From: Burkholderiales bacterium
GTDB lineage: Bacteria; Pseudomonadota; Gammaproteobacteria; Burkholderiales; Burkholderiaceae_C
Reading direction: 5' to 3'
Assembly (NCBI GenBank): GCA_016213265.1
Contig: JACRBA010000130.1
Span: 1 to 64,000 of the forward strand
Length of the DNA: 64,000 bases
Positions 11,964-21,471 of the stretch are shown here, in pieces; positions within the stretch are counted from its first letter, which is position 1, and each line of letters opens with the position of its first letter. The notes beneath the pieces are model-generated. The model saw only the letters and a program-made list of their open reading frames with translations, ran no database searches and was not told the DNA's origin. Position numbers and translations under genes: made by a program.

Positions 11964-13496
11964 ATGACCCGATCGATCTCCCCCCTCACCCGACGCGAGC
12001 TGCTGCGCCGCGGCGCCGTCCTGGGCCTGAGCCAGCCCGTCCTCTCCGGCCTCGGCGGCCTGGGCCTCAGCCTGGCGGCCATGGGCCCGGCCGCGGCCGC
12101 CAACACCGGCGGCTACAAGGCCATGGTGTGCCTGTTCCTGATGGGCGGCAACGACGCCTACAACACCGTGCTGGCCACGGACACCGCCTCCTGGACCGCC
12201 TACAACGCGGCGCGCGAAGGCGGGCTCGAAGGCATCGCCCTGGCTGCCCCGGGCAGCCCGGCCGGCACCGGCTCGCTGCATTCGCGCCTGGGCGGCGTGC
12301 TGCCCATCAGCCCGCTCAATGCCCAGGGCCGCACGCTGGCGCTGCACCCGGTGCTCGGGGGCGTGCGCGACCTGTTCGCCTCGCAGCGCCTGGCCATCGT
12401 GAGCAACGTCGGTCCGCTGGTGGGCCCCACCACCAAGGCCGCCTTCGTGGCCGGCACCGCCGCGCGGCCGCCCAAGCTGTTCTCGCACAACGACCAGCAG
12501 TCGGTCTGGCAATCTTTCTCCGGCGAGGGTGCCACCCGAGGCTGGGGCGGCCAGATGGCCGACCGCATCCTCTCGGCCAACGGCCGCTCCATGTTCACCT
12601 CGGTGAGCCTCAGCGGCAACGCGGTGTGGCTGTCCGGGCAGTCGGCCCGCCCCTACCAGATGACGGCCGACGGGGCCATCCACCTGGGCGGCACCGATGG
12701 GCGCGTGTATGGCTCCGCCACGGTGCGCCAGAAGATGATGGCGCTGATGACGAGCACGCGAGACAACAGCATCCTGCAGCGCGAGCACGCCGCCGTGTCC
12801 GCCCGCTCGATGGAGGCCGAGGCGGTGCTGTCCGCGGCCCTGCCCGGCGCCGGTGCCGGGCCCTGGGGCACCGGCGGCCTGGCCCCTGGCCAGCCCGACC
12901 CGCTGCTGATGTACCGCGACCCCGAGACCGGCGCCATGACCGCCAACCCGGTGGCGCAGCAGCTGCAGGCGGTGGCCCGCATGGTGGCCGCGCGCAGCAC
13001 GATGGGCATGGCGCGGCAGGTCTTCTTCGTCGGCATCGGCGGCTGGGACACCCACGACACGCAGCAGTCGCGGCACGCCCGTCTGCTGGCGCAGCTCAAC
13101 CACGCGCTGCGCTATTTCGACGCCACCACCCAGGCCATGGGCGTGGACGACTTCGTGACGACCTTCACCGCCAGCGACTTCGGCCGCACCTTCGCCGGCA
13201 ACGGCGACGGCTGCGACCATGGCTGGGGCGGCCACCACTTCGTGATGGGTGGCGCCGTGCGCGGCGGTGACGTCTACGGCAAGCTGCCCGTGTACGGCAC
13301 GGCCGACGGCAGCGGCGGCTTCACCAGCGACGACCAGCTGCGCGGCGGCGCCCTGCTGCCCAGCACCAGCGTCGAGGCCTACGCCGCCACGCTGGGCCGT
13401 TGGTTCGGCCTGACCGACAGCGAGCTGCTGGCGGTGCTGCCTGGCCTGTCTCGCTGGAACGTGTCGCAGCGCAACCTGGGCTTCCTCACCGCCTGA
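11964..13496 (+). CDS. DUF1501 domain-containing protein, Tat-type signal
   Basis: N-terminal TRRELLRRGAVLG; MVCLFLMGGNDAYNTVL; GGWDTHDTQ; TASDFGRTFAGNGDGCDHGWGGHHFVMGG. Confidence 0.88.
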   Translation: MTRSISPLTRRELLRRGAVLGLSQPVLSGLGGLGLSLAAMGPAAAANTGGYKAMVCLFLMGGNDAYNTVLATDTASWTAYNAAREGGLEGIALAAPGSPAGTGSLHSRLGGVLPISPLNAQGRTLALHPVLGGVRDLFASQRLAIVSNVGPLVGPTTKAAFVAGTAARPPKLFSHNDQQSVWQSFSGEGATRGWGGQMADRILSANGRSMFTSVSLSGNAVWLSGQSARPYQMTADGAIHLGGTDGRVYGSATVRQKMMALMTSTRDNSILQREHAAVSARSMEAEAVLSAALPGAGAGPWGTGGLAPGQPDPLLMYRDPETGAMTANPVAQQLQAVARMVAARSTMGMARQVFFVGIGGWDTHDTQQSRHARLLAQLNHALRYFDATTQAMGVDDFVTTFTASDFGRTFAGNGDGCDHGWGGHHFVMGGAVRGGDVYGKLPVYGTADGSGGFTSDDQLRGGALLPSTSVEAYAATLGRWFGLTDSELLAVLPGLSRWNVSQRNLGFLTA

Positions 13497-13571
13497 CGCA
13501 CCCGACTCACGCACCGGCGACAAGGCGCCCGGCGGGCCGGCCAGGCGCTGTGCCTGTGGTGTACTTCGGGG

Positions 13572-16500
13572 GTGTGCCCCGCTGATGCATCGCCCGATCC
13601 GCCGCCGCCAGCGGCGGCCCCGCTGACAGCCGACGTCGCGGCCCCGCTGGCCGAGCGGGCGCGCACCCTGTGCCACCCGGCCGCACCGCCGGGGCCGCCG
13701 GCCGTGTGGACACGGCTGGCGGCGGGCCAGGGCTCGGCGGACGATGGCCTGCGAGCCGCGCAGGCCTGCCACGTCGCGTGGCTCAAGGGCGCTGCAGCGG
13801 TCGACCCCGCCCGGGGCCGCCTCTTTGCCGACCTCGCCCTCGCGGCATGGCACGCGCTGGCGCCCGCGCAGCGCCCAGGCTGCGGGCTGGGCGCGCCGCT
13901 CGTGCGCGCGCTGGCCGAGCTGGACGACGGCGCCGCGCTGGCCCGGCTGGCCACGCAGATCGGGCAGATCGCCACCCTCGGAGCCAGCGTCGCCACCTTG
14001 GCCACGCCGCCCGCCCAGGCCCTGGTCGCGGCGCTGCTGCGCCACCTGCGGCAGCGCCGGGACTGGCCCGCGCTCAGCCGGCTGCTCGCCGACCTGCGCC
14101 CCGCATGGCGACCCGATGCCGCGTGGGGGGCACCCGCCCTGGGCGCCGTGGCCGCGCTGGCGCGCCACGCCGACGAGCTGGACAGCCTGCGGCTGGCGGC
14201 GGCCTGGGTGCCGGCCCTGGTGGCGGTGGCCGACACCGCGCCCCCCGATGACCCGCTGCAACAGCTGGGCCGCTGGAACGAGCTGGGCCGCCTCGCCCTG
14301 CGCACGCTGCAGGTCGAGGCCATGCAACGCGCGGCCGACGCCCTGCTCGCCCACGGCGGCCTGGCCGCGGAGGACAGCACGGCCTTGCTGGTGCAACTGC
14401 TGGCCACGCTCGGTGCGCTGGCGCCCGACGACACCACCCGCGGCCTGCTGGCGCGCGCGGGTGTGCACGGCCACCACGCGGGCCTGCGCCTGTCCATGGC
14501 CAAGCTGGCCCACGCCGACGGTGCCGACATCGCCCAGCTGCGCGAGCTGCTGGGCCCCCTGGACCCCGAGGACCCGGGCGCCACCACCGCCATGGGCTGG
14601 CTGGCGGGCATCTGCTTCCACCAGGGGCACGAGCGCGAGGCCGTCGCGCTGTACCGGGCGCTGGAGTCGCGCCAGGCGCTGTCGGCCATCGACCGCCTGC
14701 GGCTCGGCCACCTGCGCTCGCGGGAGGAATCCGGCTTCCTGCCCACCCACCCGGAGGCCGCCGACACGCTGGCCGACGACGGCGCCACCGATGTGGCCGA
14801 CGGGCAGGCGCGTGCGCGGCGCGCCAGCCGCGAGACCTGGCCCGAGGACATGCTCGCGCCCTTCGGCGCCAGCCTTGCGCCGCTGCAGGCGCTGTTGTCG
14901 GTGGCCCCCACCCACGACAGCCGGTACGACGCCGAGGCCCTGGCCGCGGCCGGCCAGGCCGCGCTCGACGACTTCACCCAGGCGCTGGCCGCAGGCCCGC
15001 CTGCCAGCCTGCAGGCCTGCGTGCGCCTCGCGCGGCACCTGTCGCAGCTGGCCGACGCGGCGTTCGGCCACCACGTCCGCTGGCCGGAGGCCTTCGGCCT
15101 GGCGTTCGGCCCCGCCTACGGCCGGCTCGATCCACTGCGCTGCCGCGCCCTGCACCAGGCGGTGCAGCGCCACATCGTGGCGCTGTGCAGCCATGCGCTG
15201 GAGCGCCCGCACCCGCTGCGCGGCGGTGCCGGCGTGGCCAGCCTGCGCCATGTGGAGCAGCTGGAGCATCAGCGTGCCGAGGCCCGCTGGGCGCTGCGCG
15301 AGCCCGAGGCGGCCCTGGACGAGCTGGCGCGCATGGACGCCGCCCTGGGGCCGCTGGCGGCCGGGCCGCGCGCCCGGCTGCGGCTGCGTGCGTGGCTGAC
15401 GGCCGGCCGCCTGGACCTGGCCCGCGCCGCGCTGCCGCATCCCACCGACGAGCTGCTGCCCTTGCACGAGTGGGACGACTGGCTGCACGCCGAGGCGGCC
15501 TCGGCCAAGGTGCTCGTGCCCGACGCACCCTGCGAGGGCATGTTCGAGACGGTGGCGCCGGACGGGCGGCTGCAGCGCCATGCCCACCGCCTGGCGCCGA
15601 CGGTGCTCTCGCTCAGCCGGCACGCCGGCGTGGGCGTGCGCCACACCCACCTGCTCATCGGCGCGCGCGGCGGCATCCTGCGCCCGGCCGCCTGGCACCT
15701 GAGCATGGGCGAGTACCCTTACGACCACCGCGATGTGCGCGCACGCGGCGGCGCCGGGTCGCCGGCGGCCGTGCTCAGCCGCCCCGAATGGCGCACCGTG
15801 GAGGGCCCGGCCCTGCTGCTGGCCAACCAGGACGCCACCTTCCACCGCAACTACTATCCCTGGGTGGTGCTGCTGCTGTCGCGCATCGATGCGCTGCACC
15901 GCGCCGGCCACCTGTGCGCGCAGCGCCCCCTGTGGCTGCCGGCGGGGCTCTCGGGCTGGATGCGCTCGTCGCTCCACGGCATCGGCGTGCCGGATGACGC
16001 CTGGCGCAGCCACGGCGACGACGAAGACCTGTGGTTCACCGATGCGTGGGTGGCCTCGCCCATCGAGTTCGCCAGCCCCGGCCTGCTCGACGGGTTGCGC
16101 CGGACCCTGCTCTCGGCCGCCGGCTGCGACGCCGACGCGCCCGCGCCGCCCGACGGCGAGCTGCTGTACATCTCGCGCCGCGGCGAGGGCCGACGGCCGC
16201 TCGTCGAGGAAGCCGCCCTCGAAGCGCGGGCCGAGTCCCTGGGCTTCCGGCTGGTGGCTCCCGAGACGCTGAGCCTGCTGGACCAGGTGCGGCTGTTCGC
16301 CTCGGCCCGTGGGATTGCCGGGCCGCCCGGCGCGGCGTACACCAACCTGCTGTGGGCCGGACGCGGCGCACGCGTGCTCTCGATCTTCAAGGAGGAAGCC
16401 AACTTGCCGACCTTTGTCGACCTGTCCCTGCTGCGCGGCCAGGCCCATCGCTGGCTGCTGGGCCGCAACCTGCCCGGCTACGAGCTGATGTCGGTGGTCA

Positions 16501-16580
16501 ACGCGCCGTACAGCGTGGACCTCGCGCTGGCCGAGGCCCAGCTACGGTGGGTGGCGCACGGCGAAGGGGGCGTCGAATGA
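13572..16580 (+). CDS. Glycosyltransferase family 61 (DUF563-like) protein with long helical N-terminal region
   Basis: C-terminal DQVRLFASARGIAGPPGAAYTNLLWAGRGARVLSIF and NQDATFHRNYYPWVVLLLSRI; 1002 aa. Start (GTG) uncertain. Confidence 0.75.
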   Translation: MCPADASPDPPPPAAAPLTADVAAPLAERARTLCHPAAPPGPPAVWTRLAAGQGSADDGLRAAQACHVAWLKGAAAVDPARGRLFADLALAAWHALAPAQRPGCGLGAPLVRALAELDDGAALARLATQIGQIATLGASVATLATPPAQALVAALLRHLRQRRDWPALSRLLADLRPAWRPDAAWGAPALGAVAALARHADELDSLRLAAAWVPALVAVADTAPPDDPLQQLGRWNELGRLALRTLQVEAMQRAADALLAHGGLAAEDSTALLVQLLATLGALAPDDTTRGLLARAGVHGHHAGLRLSMAKLAHADGADIAQLRELLGPLDPEDPGATTAMGWLAGICFHQGHEREAVALYRALESRQALSAIDRLRLGHLRSREESGFLPTHPEAADTLADDGATDVADGQARARRASRETWPEDMLAPFGASLAPLQALLSVAPTHDSRYDAEALAAAGQAALDDFTQALAAGPPASLQACVRLARHLSQLADAAFGHHVRWPEAFGLAFGPAYGRLDPLRCRALHQAVQRHIVALCSHALERPHPLRGGAGVASLRHVEQLEHQRAEARWALREPEAALDELARMDAALGPLAAGPRARLRLRAWLTAGRLDLARAALPHPTDELLPLHEWDDWLHAEAASAKVLVPDAPCEGMFETVAPDGRLQRHAHRLAPTVLSLSRHAGVGVRHTHLLIGARGGILRPAAWHLSMGEYPYDHRDVRARGGAGSPAAVLSRPEWRTVEGPALLLANQDATFHRNYYPWVVLLLSRIDALHRAGHLCAQRPLWLPAGLSGWMRSSLHGIGVPDDAWRSHGDDEDLWFTDAWVASPIEFASPGLLDGLRRTLLSAAGCDADAPAPPDGELLYISRRGEGRRPLVEEAALEARAESLGFRLVAPETLSLLDQVRLFASARGIAGPPGAAYTNLLWAGRGARVLSIFKEEANLPTFVDLSLLRGQAHRWLLGRNLPGYELMSVVNAPYSVDLALAEAQLRWVAHGEGGVE

Positions 16581-19507
16581 GCGGGCCGGCGGTGGCCGCC
16601 GGGGCGGCGGTGCCTGCACTCGGGCGCGTGTGGCTGAACGAGCTGATGGCCCGCTGCGAGCGCGAAGGCCTCGCGCTGCCCGGTGGCCCGCAACTGCACC
16701 AGAAGCTCAGTCGTCCCGAGGTACCCCCGGCGGCGCGCGGGCGTCTGGCCCAGGTCATGCACAACGAGTGGGTCAAGGGCCGGCAGGACGTGCCGCCCTG
16801 GCAGCTGCAGGCCACCGTGGAGGCCATCGAGGCCTGGTGGCACACGCTGCCCGAAGGCACCGAGCCGCTCGGTGCCGGCATGGTGCCCGCATGGATCCGC
16901 GTGCAGGGCACGCTCGGGCATGTGCAGCCGCTGGCCGAGGCCGCGCTGCGCTGGCAGGCGCAGCTGGGCCAGCCGGAACACGAGGCGGTCGCGCTGGCCC
17001 TGCTGCGCCAGCTGCGCCGCCTGAAGGGCGAGGCCGCCATCGAGCCGACGCTGGCCCTCATCGACGCGCTGGGCGAGCGCTGGCAGCCCGAGGCCGACTG
17101 GACCGCCGAGCTCACCGGCTCGCTGGCCATGGTGGCCCGCGCGGCCGAGCAGCTCCCGCCCCTGCAACGCGTGGCGGCCTGGGTGGAGCGGCTCGCGCCG
17201 CACACGGCGCGAGCCGGCGTGGAAGCCTGGCGCACCCCGCTCGTCAGCGCCGCCGTGCGCTGCGCCCACCTGCCCGCCTTGCGGCAGCTCGCCGAGGCCA
17301 TGCTGGCCTTCGACGACCCGGCCGCCAACGACGGCTTCGCCCTGGCCAGCGCCATCGCCACCCTGGCCGATCTCGCGCCCGGCCCCGAGGTGGACCAGCT
17401 CGCCGAACGCGCGGCACAGGCCTGGCCCCGGCAGCCGTCCATCCAGCGCGAGCTCGCGCGCCGCCGCCGCGCTGCCGGCACGCTGGTGCAGGACCTCGCG
17501 CCCCCGCTGCTGGCGCTCGAACCCACGCACCCGGCCACGCCCAGCGCCTGGCACCTGCTGGCCGAGTACGCCTTCCACGACGGCGACACGGCCCTGGCCG
17601 AGCAGGTCTACCAGAAGCTGGCCGACATCGGCGCGATCGACGAGCAGGCACAGATGCGCCAGGCGCACCTGCGCCTGCAGCACGAGCGCGTCGCCGCCCT
17701 GGCCCAACCGGGCGCGGCGCGCCTGCACGAGGCCGCAGGCCCCACCCGTTTCGACACCGAGGCGCTCGGCCCGCTGGCGCCCGCGCTGGCCGCGCTGGCG
17801 CGCCTGGTGGCCCAGCCACCGCGGCACGACAGCCCGCACACCCCGGCTGACATCACACGCGCAGGCGCCGAGGCCCTGGCCGAGTTCGAGGCCGCCTGCC
17901 GTGAGGACCTGGCGGCCGGCGAGGGGCCCACCACGGCCCAGGCCCTGGCCGCGGCCACCCACCTGTGGGTGCAGGCCAACTGCGGTGCGCTCGACCTGGC
18001 GCACTGGGACCAGGTCTTCCCCTTCGAGGTGGGGCCCGCTTTCGGCGTGCTCGACGGCCAGCGCGCGCGCGCCCAGTGCGTGGCGGTGCTGGCGCACCTG
18101 GTGTCGCTCGTCACCCATGTGATGCACCAGGACCGCCCGCTGCGCGGCGCCCCCAACGAAGGCAGCGCGGCCGCGCTGATCGGCCTGCTGCAGCTGCAGC
18201 TCGACGCCCGGCTGGCCATGCGCCAGCCGCACGAGGCCCAGGCCGACCTCGCCGACGCGCGCGCGCGGCTGGGGGCCGTCGGCGCCGGCGCGGTGGAGCC
18301 CATGCAGGAGCGTGCGCTGCTGGCCGCCGGCCAGGCCACCACCGTGCAGGCCGACATCGCGCGGCTGCATCCCACCGAGGCCGCCGCCGCCCGCGCGCTG
18401 GAGGTCTGGCCGCTGCGCGAGTGGGACGACTGGCTGCGTGCGGAAGGCGTGAGCGACCACGCGCTGGTGAGCGACCCGCCCTGCCCCGGCCAGTTCGAGG
18501 TGGTCGACGTGGCCGGCCGCCTGCGGGTGGAGCAGCACGCGGCCGTCGCCACCACGCTCAGCCTGGCCCGCGTCACCGACCTGCGGGTGCGCGCCATCCA
18601 CCTGCTCATCGCGGCCCAGGGCGGCGTGCTCAAGCCCCACCCCTGGCACCTGCAGATGGCCGACTTCCCCTACCCGCACCCCTCGGTGGTGGCGCGCGGG
18701 GCCGGCGGCACGGTGCTGCGCCGCGCCGCGCGCTGGCAGCGGGTGGACGAGCCGCTGGTGGTGCTGGCCAACATGGATGCCCCCTTCCACCGCAACTACT
18801 ACCACTGGATGGTGCTCACGCTGGCGCGCATCCATGGCCTGATGGTGCGCGGCATCCTCAAGACGCGCCGACTGCTGCTGCCGCGTGAGCTCACGGGCTG
18901 GATGCGCAGCTCGCTGGCCGACATCGGGCTGGACGAGTCGCGCATCCGCTGGTACGAGGTGGCCGACGACCTGCGGCTGTCCGACGCGCTGGTGGCCTCG
19001 CCGGCCGAGTTCGCCAGCCCCACGCTGGTGGAGGGCCTGCGCCGCTGCCTGTGGCAGGCGGCCGGCCTCGATCCCGACACCCCGCCGCCGCTGACCCGGT
19101 GCGTGTACCTCGCGCGCCGCGGCGAGACGCGGCGCCCCATGGCGGAGGCCGAGGAGATGATCGCCCTGGCCGAGTCGCTCGGCTTCGAGATCGTCGCGCC
19201 CGAGACGCTGAGCCTGCTCGACCAGGTGCGCCTGTTCGCCACCGCCCGTGCCATCGCCGGCCCCCCCGGCGCCGCGTTCACCAACCTCATGTGGACGCAG
19301 CCGGGCTGCCGCGTGCTCACCGTGTACAAGCAGGACATCTACTCGCCCACCTTCCTCGACCTGTCGTTCCTGCGGGGGCAGACGCACCGCTGGCTGCAGG
19401 GCCGCAGCCTGGCGGGCTTCGAGGGCGTGTCGATCGTGACCTCGCCGTTCTCCGTGGACCTGGCGCTGGCGCGGCAGGCGCTGCAGTGGGCGGCGGGCGA
19501 CGCATGA
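16577..19507 (+). CDS. Glycosyltransferase family 61 protein, paralogue of the preceding gene
   Basis: ATGA overlap with upstream gene; DQVRLFATARAIAGPPGAAFTNLMWTQPGCRVLTVYKQD; ANMDAPFHRNYYHWMVLTLARI. Confidence 0.8.
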   Translation: MSGPAVAAGAAVPALGRVWLNELMARCEREGLALPGGPQLHQKLSRPEVPPAARGRLAQVMHNEWVKGRQDVPPWQLQATVEAIEAWWHTLPEGTEPLGAGMVPAWIRVQGTLGHVQPLAEAALRWQAQLGQPEHEAVALALLRQLRRLKGEAAIEPTLALIDALGERWQPEADWTAELTGSLAMVARAAEQLPPLQRVAAWVERLAPHTARAGVEAWRTPLVSAAVRCAHLPALRQLAEAMLAFDDPAANDGFALASAIATLADLAPGPEVDQLAERAAQAWPRQPSIQRELARRRRAAGTLVQDLAPPLLALEPTHPATPSAWHLLAEYAFHDGDTALAEQVYQKLADIGAIDEQAQMRQAHLRLQHERVAALAQPGAARLHEAAGPTRFDTEALGPLAPALAALARLVAQPPRHDSPHTPADITRAGAEALAEFEAACREDLAAGEGPTTAQALAAATHLWVQANCGALDLAHWDQVFPFEVGPAFGVLDGQRARAQCVAVLAHLVSLVTHVMHQDRPLRGAPNEGSAAALIGLLQLQLDARLAMRQPHEAQADLADARARLGAVGAGAVEPMQERALLAAGQATTVQADIARLHPTEAAAARALEVWPLREWDDWLRAEGVSDHALVSDPPCPGQFEVVDVAGRLRVEQHAAVATTLSLARVTDLRVRAIHLLIAAQGGVLKPHPWHLQMADFPYPHPSVVARGAGGTVLRRAARWQRVDEPLVVLANMDAPFHRNYYHWMVLTLARIHGLMVRGILKTRRLLLPRELTGWMRSSLADIGLDESRIRWYEVADDLRLSDALVASPAEFASPTLVEGLRRCLWQAAGLDPDTPPPLTRCVYLARRGETRRPMAEAEEMIALAESLGFEIVAPETLSLLDQVRLFATARAIAGPPGAAFTNLMWTQPGCRVLTVYKQDIYSPTFLDLSFLRGQTHRWLQGRSLAGFEGVSIVTSPFSVDLALARQALQWAAGDA

Positions 19508-20622
19508 CGACGCCCGTGCGCTTCCTGGACCTGCAGGCGATCTACCGCGAGGACCAGGCCGCCTACGACGCCGCCTACCGCCGCGTGATGGACAGCGGCC
19601 GCTGGCTGCTGGGCCCCGAGCTCGAGGCCTTCGAGGCCGAGTTCGCCGCCTTCCTGGGCCGCCGGCATGTGGTGGGCGTGGGCAACGGGCTGGACGCGTT
19701 GGCGCTGGCCCTGCAGGCGGCCGGCATCGGCCCGGGCGACGAGGTCATCGTGCCGGCCCACACCTTCATCGCCACCTGGCAGGCGGTGCGGCTGGCCGGC
19801 GCCACGCCGCGCCCGGTGGAGCCATCGCCCGGCGGCTTCAACATCGACGCGGCCGGCGTGCGGGCCGCGCTGACGCCCGCCACGCGCGCGGTGATGCCGG
19901 TGCACCTGACCGGCCAGCCGGCCGACCCCGCGGCCATCGCCGCGCTGTGCGAGGCGCATGGCCTGGTGCTCATCGAGGACGCCGCCCAGGCCCACGGTGC
20001 GCGCCACCAGGGGCGGCCGGTGGGCGGCTTCGGTCGCGCGGCCGGCTACAGCTTCTACCCAGGCAAGAACCTCGGGGCCTTTGGCGACGCTGGCGCGGCC
20101 GTCACCGACGACGATGCCCTGGCCCGCGCGCTGCGGCAGCGCCGCAACTACGGCAGCCTGCAGCGCTATGCGCACGAGACCGAGGGCGTGAACAGCCGGC
20201 TCGACGAACTGCAGGCCGCGTTCCTGCGCGTGCGGCTGGCGCGGCTGCCCGAGCACAACGCACGGCGCGCCGCCCAGGCCGCGCGTTATGCCGAAGCGCT
20301 GGCCGGGGTGCCTGGCCTGACCCTGCCCGCCCCCGTGCCGGGCGACGAGCCCGTGTGGCACCTCTATGTCGTGCGCCACGCCCGGCGCGATGCGCTGCAG
20401 GCCGCGCTGGCGGCAGCCGGCATCGACAGCCTCGTGCACTACCCCCGGCCGGTGTACCGCTTCCCGCCTTTCGCTGGCGCCGCCCCCGCCGGCCGCAGCG
20501 CGAGCGACAGGCTCTGCGACGAGGTGCTGAGCCTGCCCATCGGCCCGCACCTGGGCCTGGCCGACATCGACCGGGTGTGCGACGCGGTGCGCGCGTTCTG
20601 CACCGGGCCCACCACCCCATGA
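19504..20622 (+). CDS. DegT/DnrJ/EryC1/StrS aminotransferase (FdtB/QdtB-type candidate)
   Basis: VGVGNGLDALALALQAAGIGPGDEVIVPAHTFIATWQAV; EDAAQAHGARHQGRPVGGFGRAAGYSFYPGKNLGAFGDAGAAVT; RLDELQAAFLRVRL. Confidence 0.93.
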   Translation: MTTPVRFLDLQAIYREDQAAYDAAYRRVMDSGRWLLGPELEAFEAEFAAFLGRRHVVGVGNGLDALALALQAAGIGPGDEVIVPAHTFIATWQAVRLAGATPRPVEPSPGGFNIDAAGVRAALTPATRAVMPVHLTGQPADPAAIAALCEAHGLVLIEDAAQAHGARHQGRPVGGFGRAAGYSFYPGKNLGAFGDAGAAVTDDDALARALRQRRNYGSLQRYAHETEGVNSRLDELQAAFLRVRLARLPEHNARRAAQAARYAEALAGVPGLTLPAPVPGDEPVWHLYVVRHARRDALQAALAAAGIDSLVHYPRPVYRFPPFAGAAPAGRSASDRLCDEVLSLPIGPHLGLADIDRVCDAVRAFCTGPTTP

Positions 20623-21437
20623 CGAACCTGCCACCGAGCGGCAAGCCGCTGTCCGCCGACGACTATGCCGAGCGCCACGACGCAGCGCTGGATTTCGAGT
20701 CGGTGTGCCTGCAGGCGCGCCAGGCGCACAACCTGCAGGTGCTGCGCCGCCTGGACCCTGCCGTGGTGCTGGAGGTGGGCTGCGGGCCCGAGCGCCTGGT
20801 CGAGCAGGCCCTGGCGCCGCCCGGGCCAGGGGCGCTGCGCCAGTGGGTCATCGTCGAGCCGGCCACACGCTGGGCAGAGGCGGCGCGCCAGCGCTTCGCC
20901 AGGACCGGTGGGGAGGCGGGGGGGCCGTCTGTGCAGGTGGTCCGCGACTACATCGAGTCAGCCGCCCCGGCCCTGGCCGCGCTGTGGCCCGCAGGCCCGG
21001 CGGCCGACCTGGTGCTGGTGTCGGGCGTGGTGCACGAGACCCATGCGCCCGAGGCCTTGTTGCGCGCCGCGCTGGGCTGGCTCAAGCCCGGCGGCCACCT
21101 GCTGGTCAGCGTGCCCAATGCCGAGTCCTTCCACCGGCTGCTGGCGGTGGACATGGGCCTGGTCGAGCGACCCGACGCCCTGGGCGAGCGCAACCGCCTG
21201 CTGGGCCAGCCGCGCGTCTTCGATGCCCACGCGCTGCGCCGCCTGGTGGCCGAGGTGGCGCCCGAGCTGCGAGAGGTGGCGCTCGACGGCTACCTCTTCA
21301 AGCCCTTCACCCATGCCCAGATGGCGGCCCTGCTGCCGGCGCTGGGCCCGCAAGGCGTGCACGGGCTGATGGCCATGGGCCGGCGATTTCCGGCGCACGC
21401 CGCCGAGATCGCCCTGCTGGCGCGGCGGCCCGGCTGA
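20619..21437 (+). CDS. Class I SAM-dependent methyltransferase
   Basis: VVLEVGCGPERLVEQAL; ADLVLVSGVVHETHAPEALLRAALGWLKPGGHLLVSVPNAESFHR. Confidence 0.85.
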   Translation: MTNLPPSGKPLSADDYAERHDAALDFESVCLQARQAHNLQVLRRLDPAVVLEVGCGPERLVEQALAPPGPGALRQWVIVEPATRWAEAARQRFARTGGEAGGPSVQVVRDYIESAAPALAALWPAGPAADLVLVSGVVHETHAPEALLRAALGWLKPGGHLLVSVPNAESFHRLLAVDMGLVERPDALGERNRLLGQPRVFDAHALRRLVAEVAPELREVALDGYLFKPFTHAQMAALLPALGPQGVHGLMAMGRRFPAHAAEIALLARRPG

Positions 21438-21471
21438 GGGCCCGGCCGCCGGCCGCGCGCCGGGGCCGCCG

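Noticed and set aside
10103-13496. DUF1800/DUF1501 pair as a novel system by itself
   Set aside because: This gene pair is widespread in proteobacteria; only its genomic context here is notable.
11817-16448. 1543-aa minus-strand ORF
   Set aside because: Shadow ORF opposite DUF1501 and GT61a; low-complexity Gly/Arg/Gln/Val composition typical of antisense frames in high-GC DNA.
16478-19387. 969-aa minus-strand ORF
   Set aside because: Antisense shadow of GT61b, no recognisable motif.
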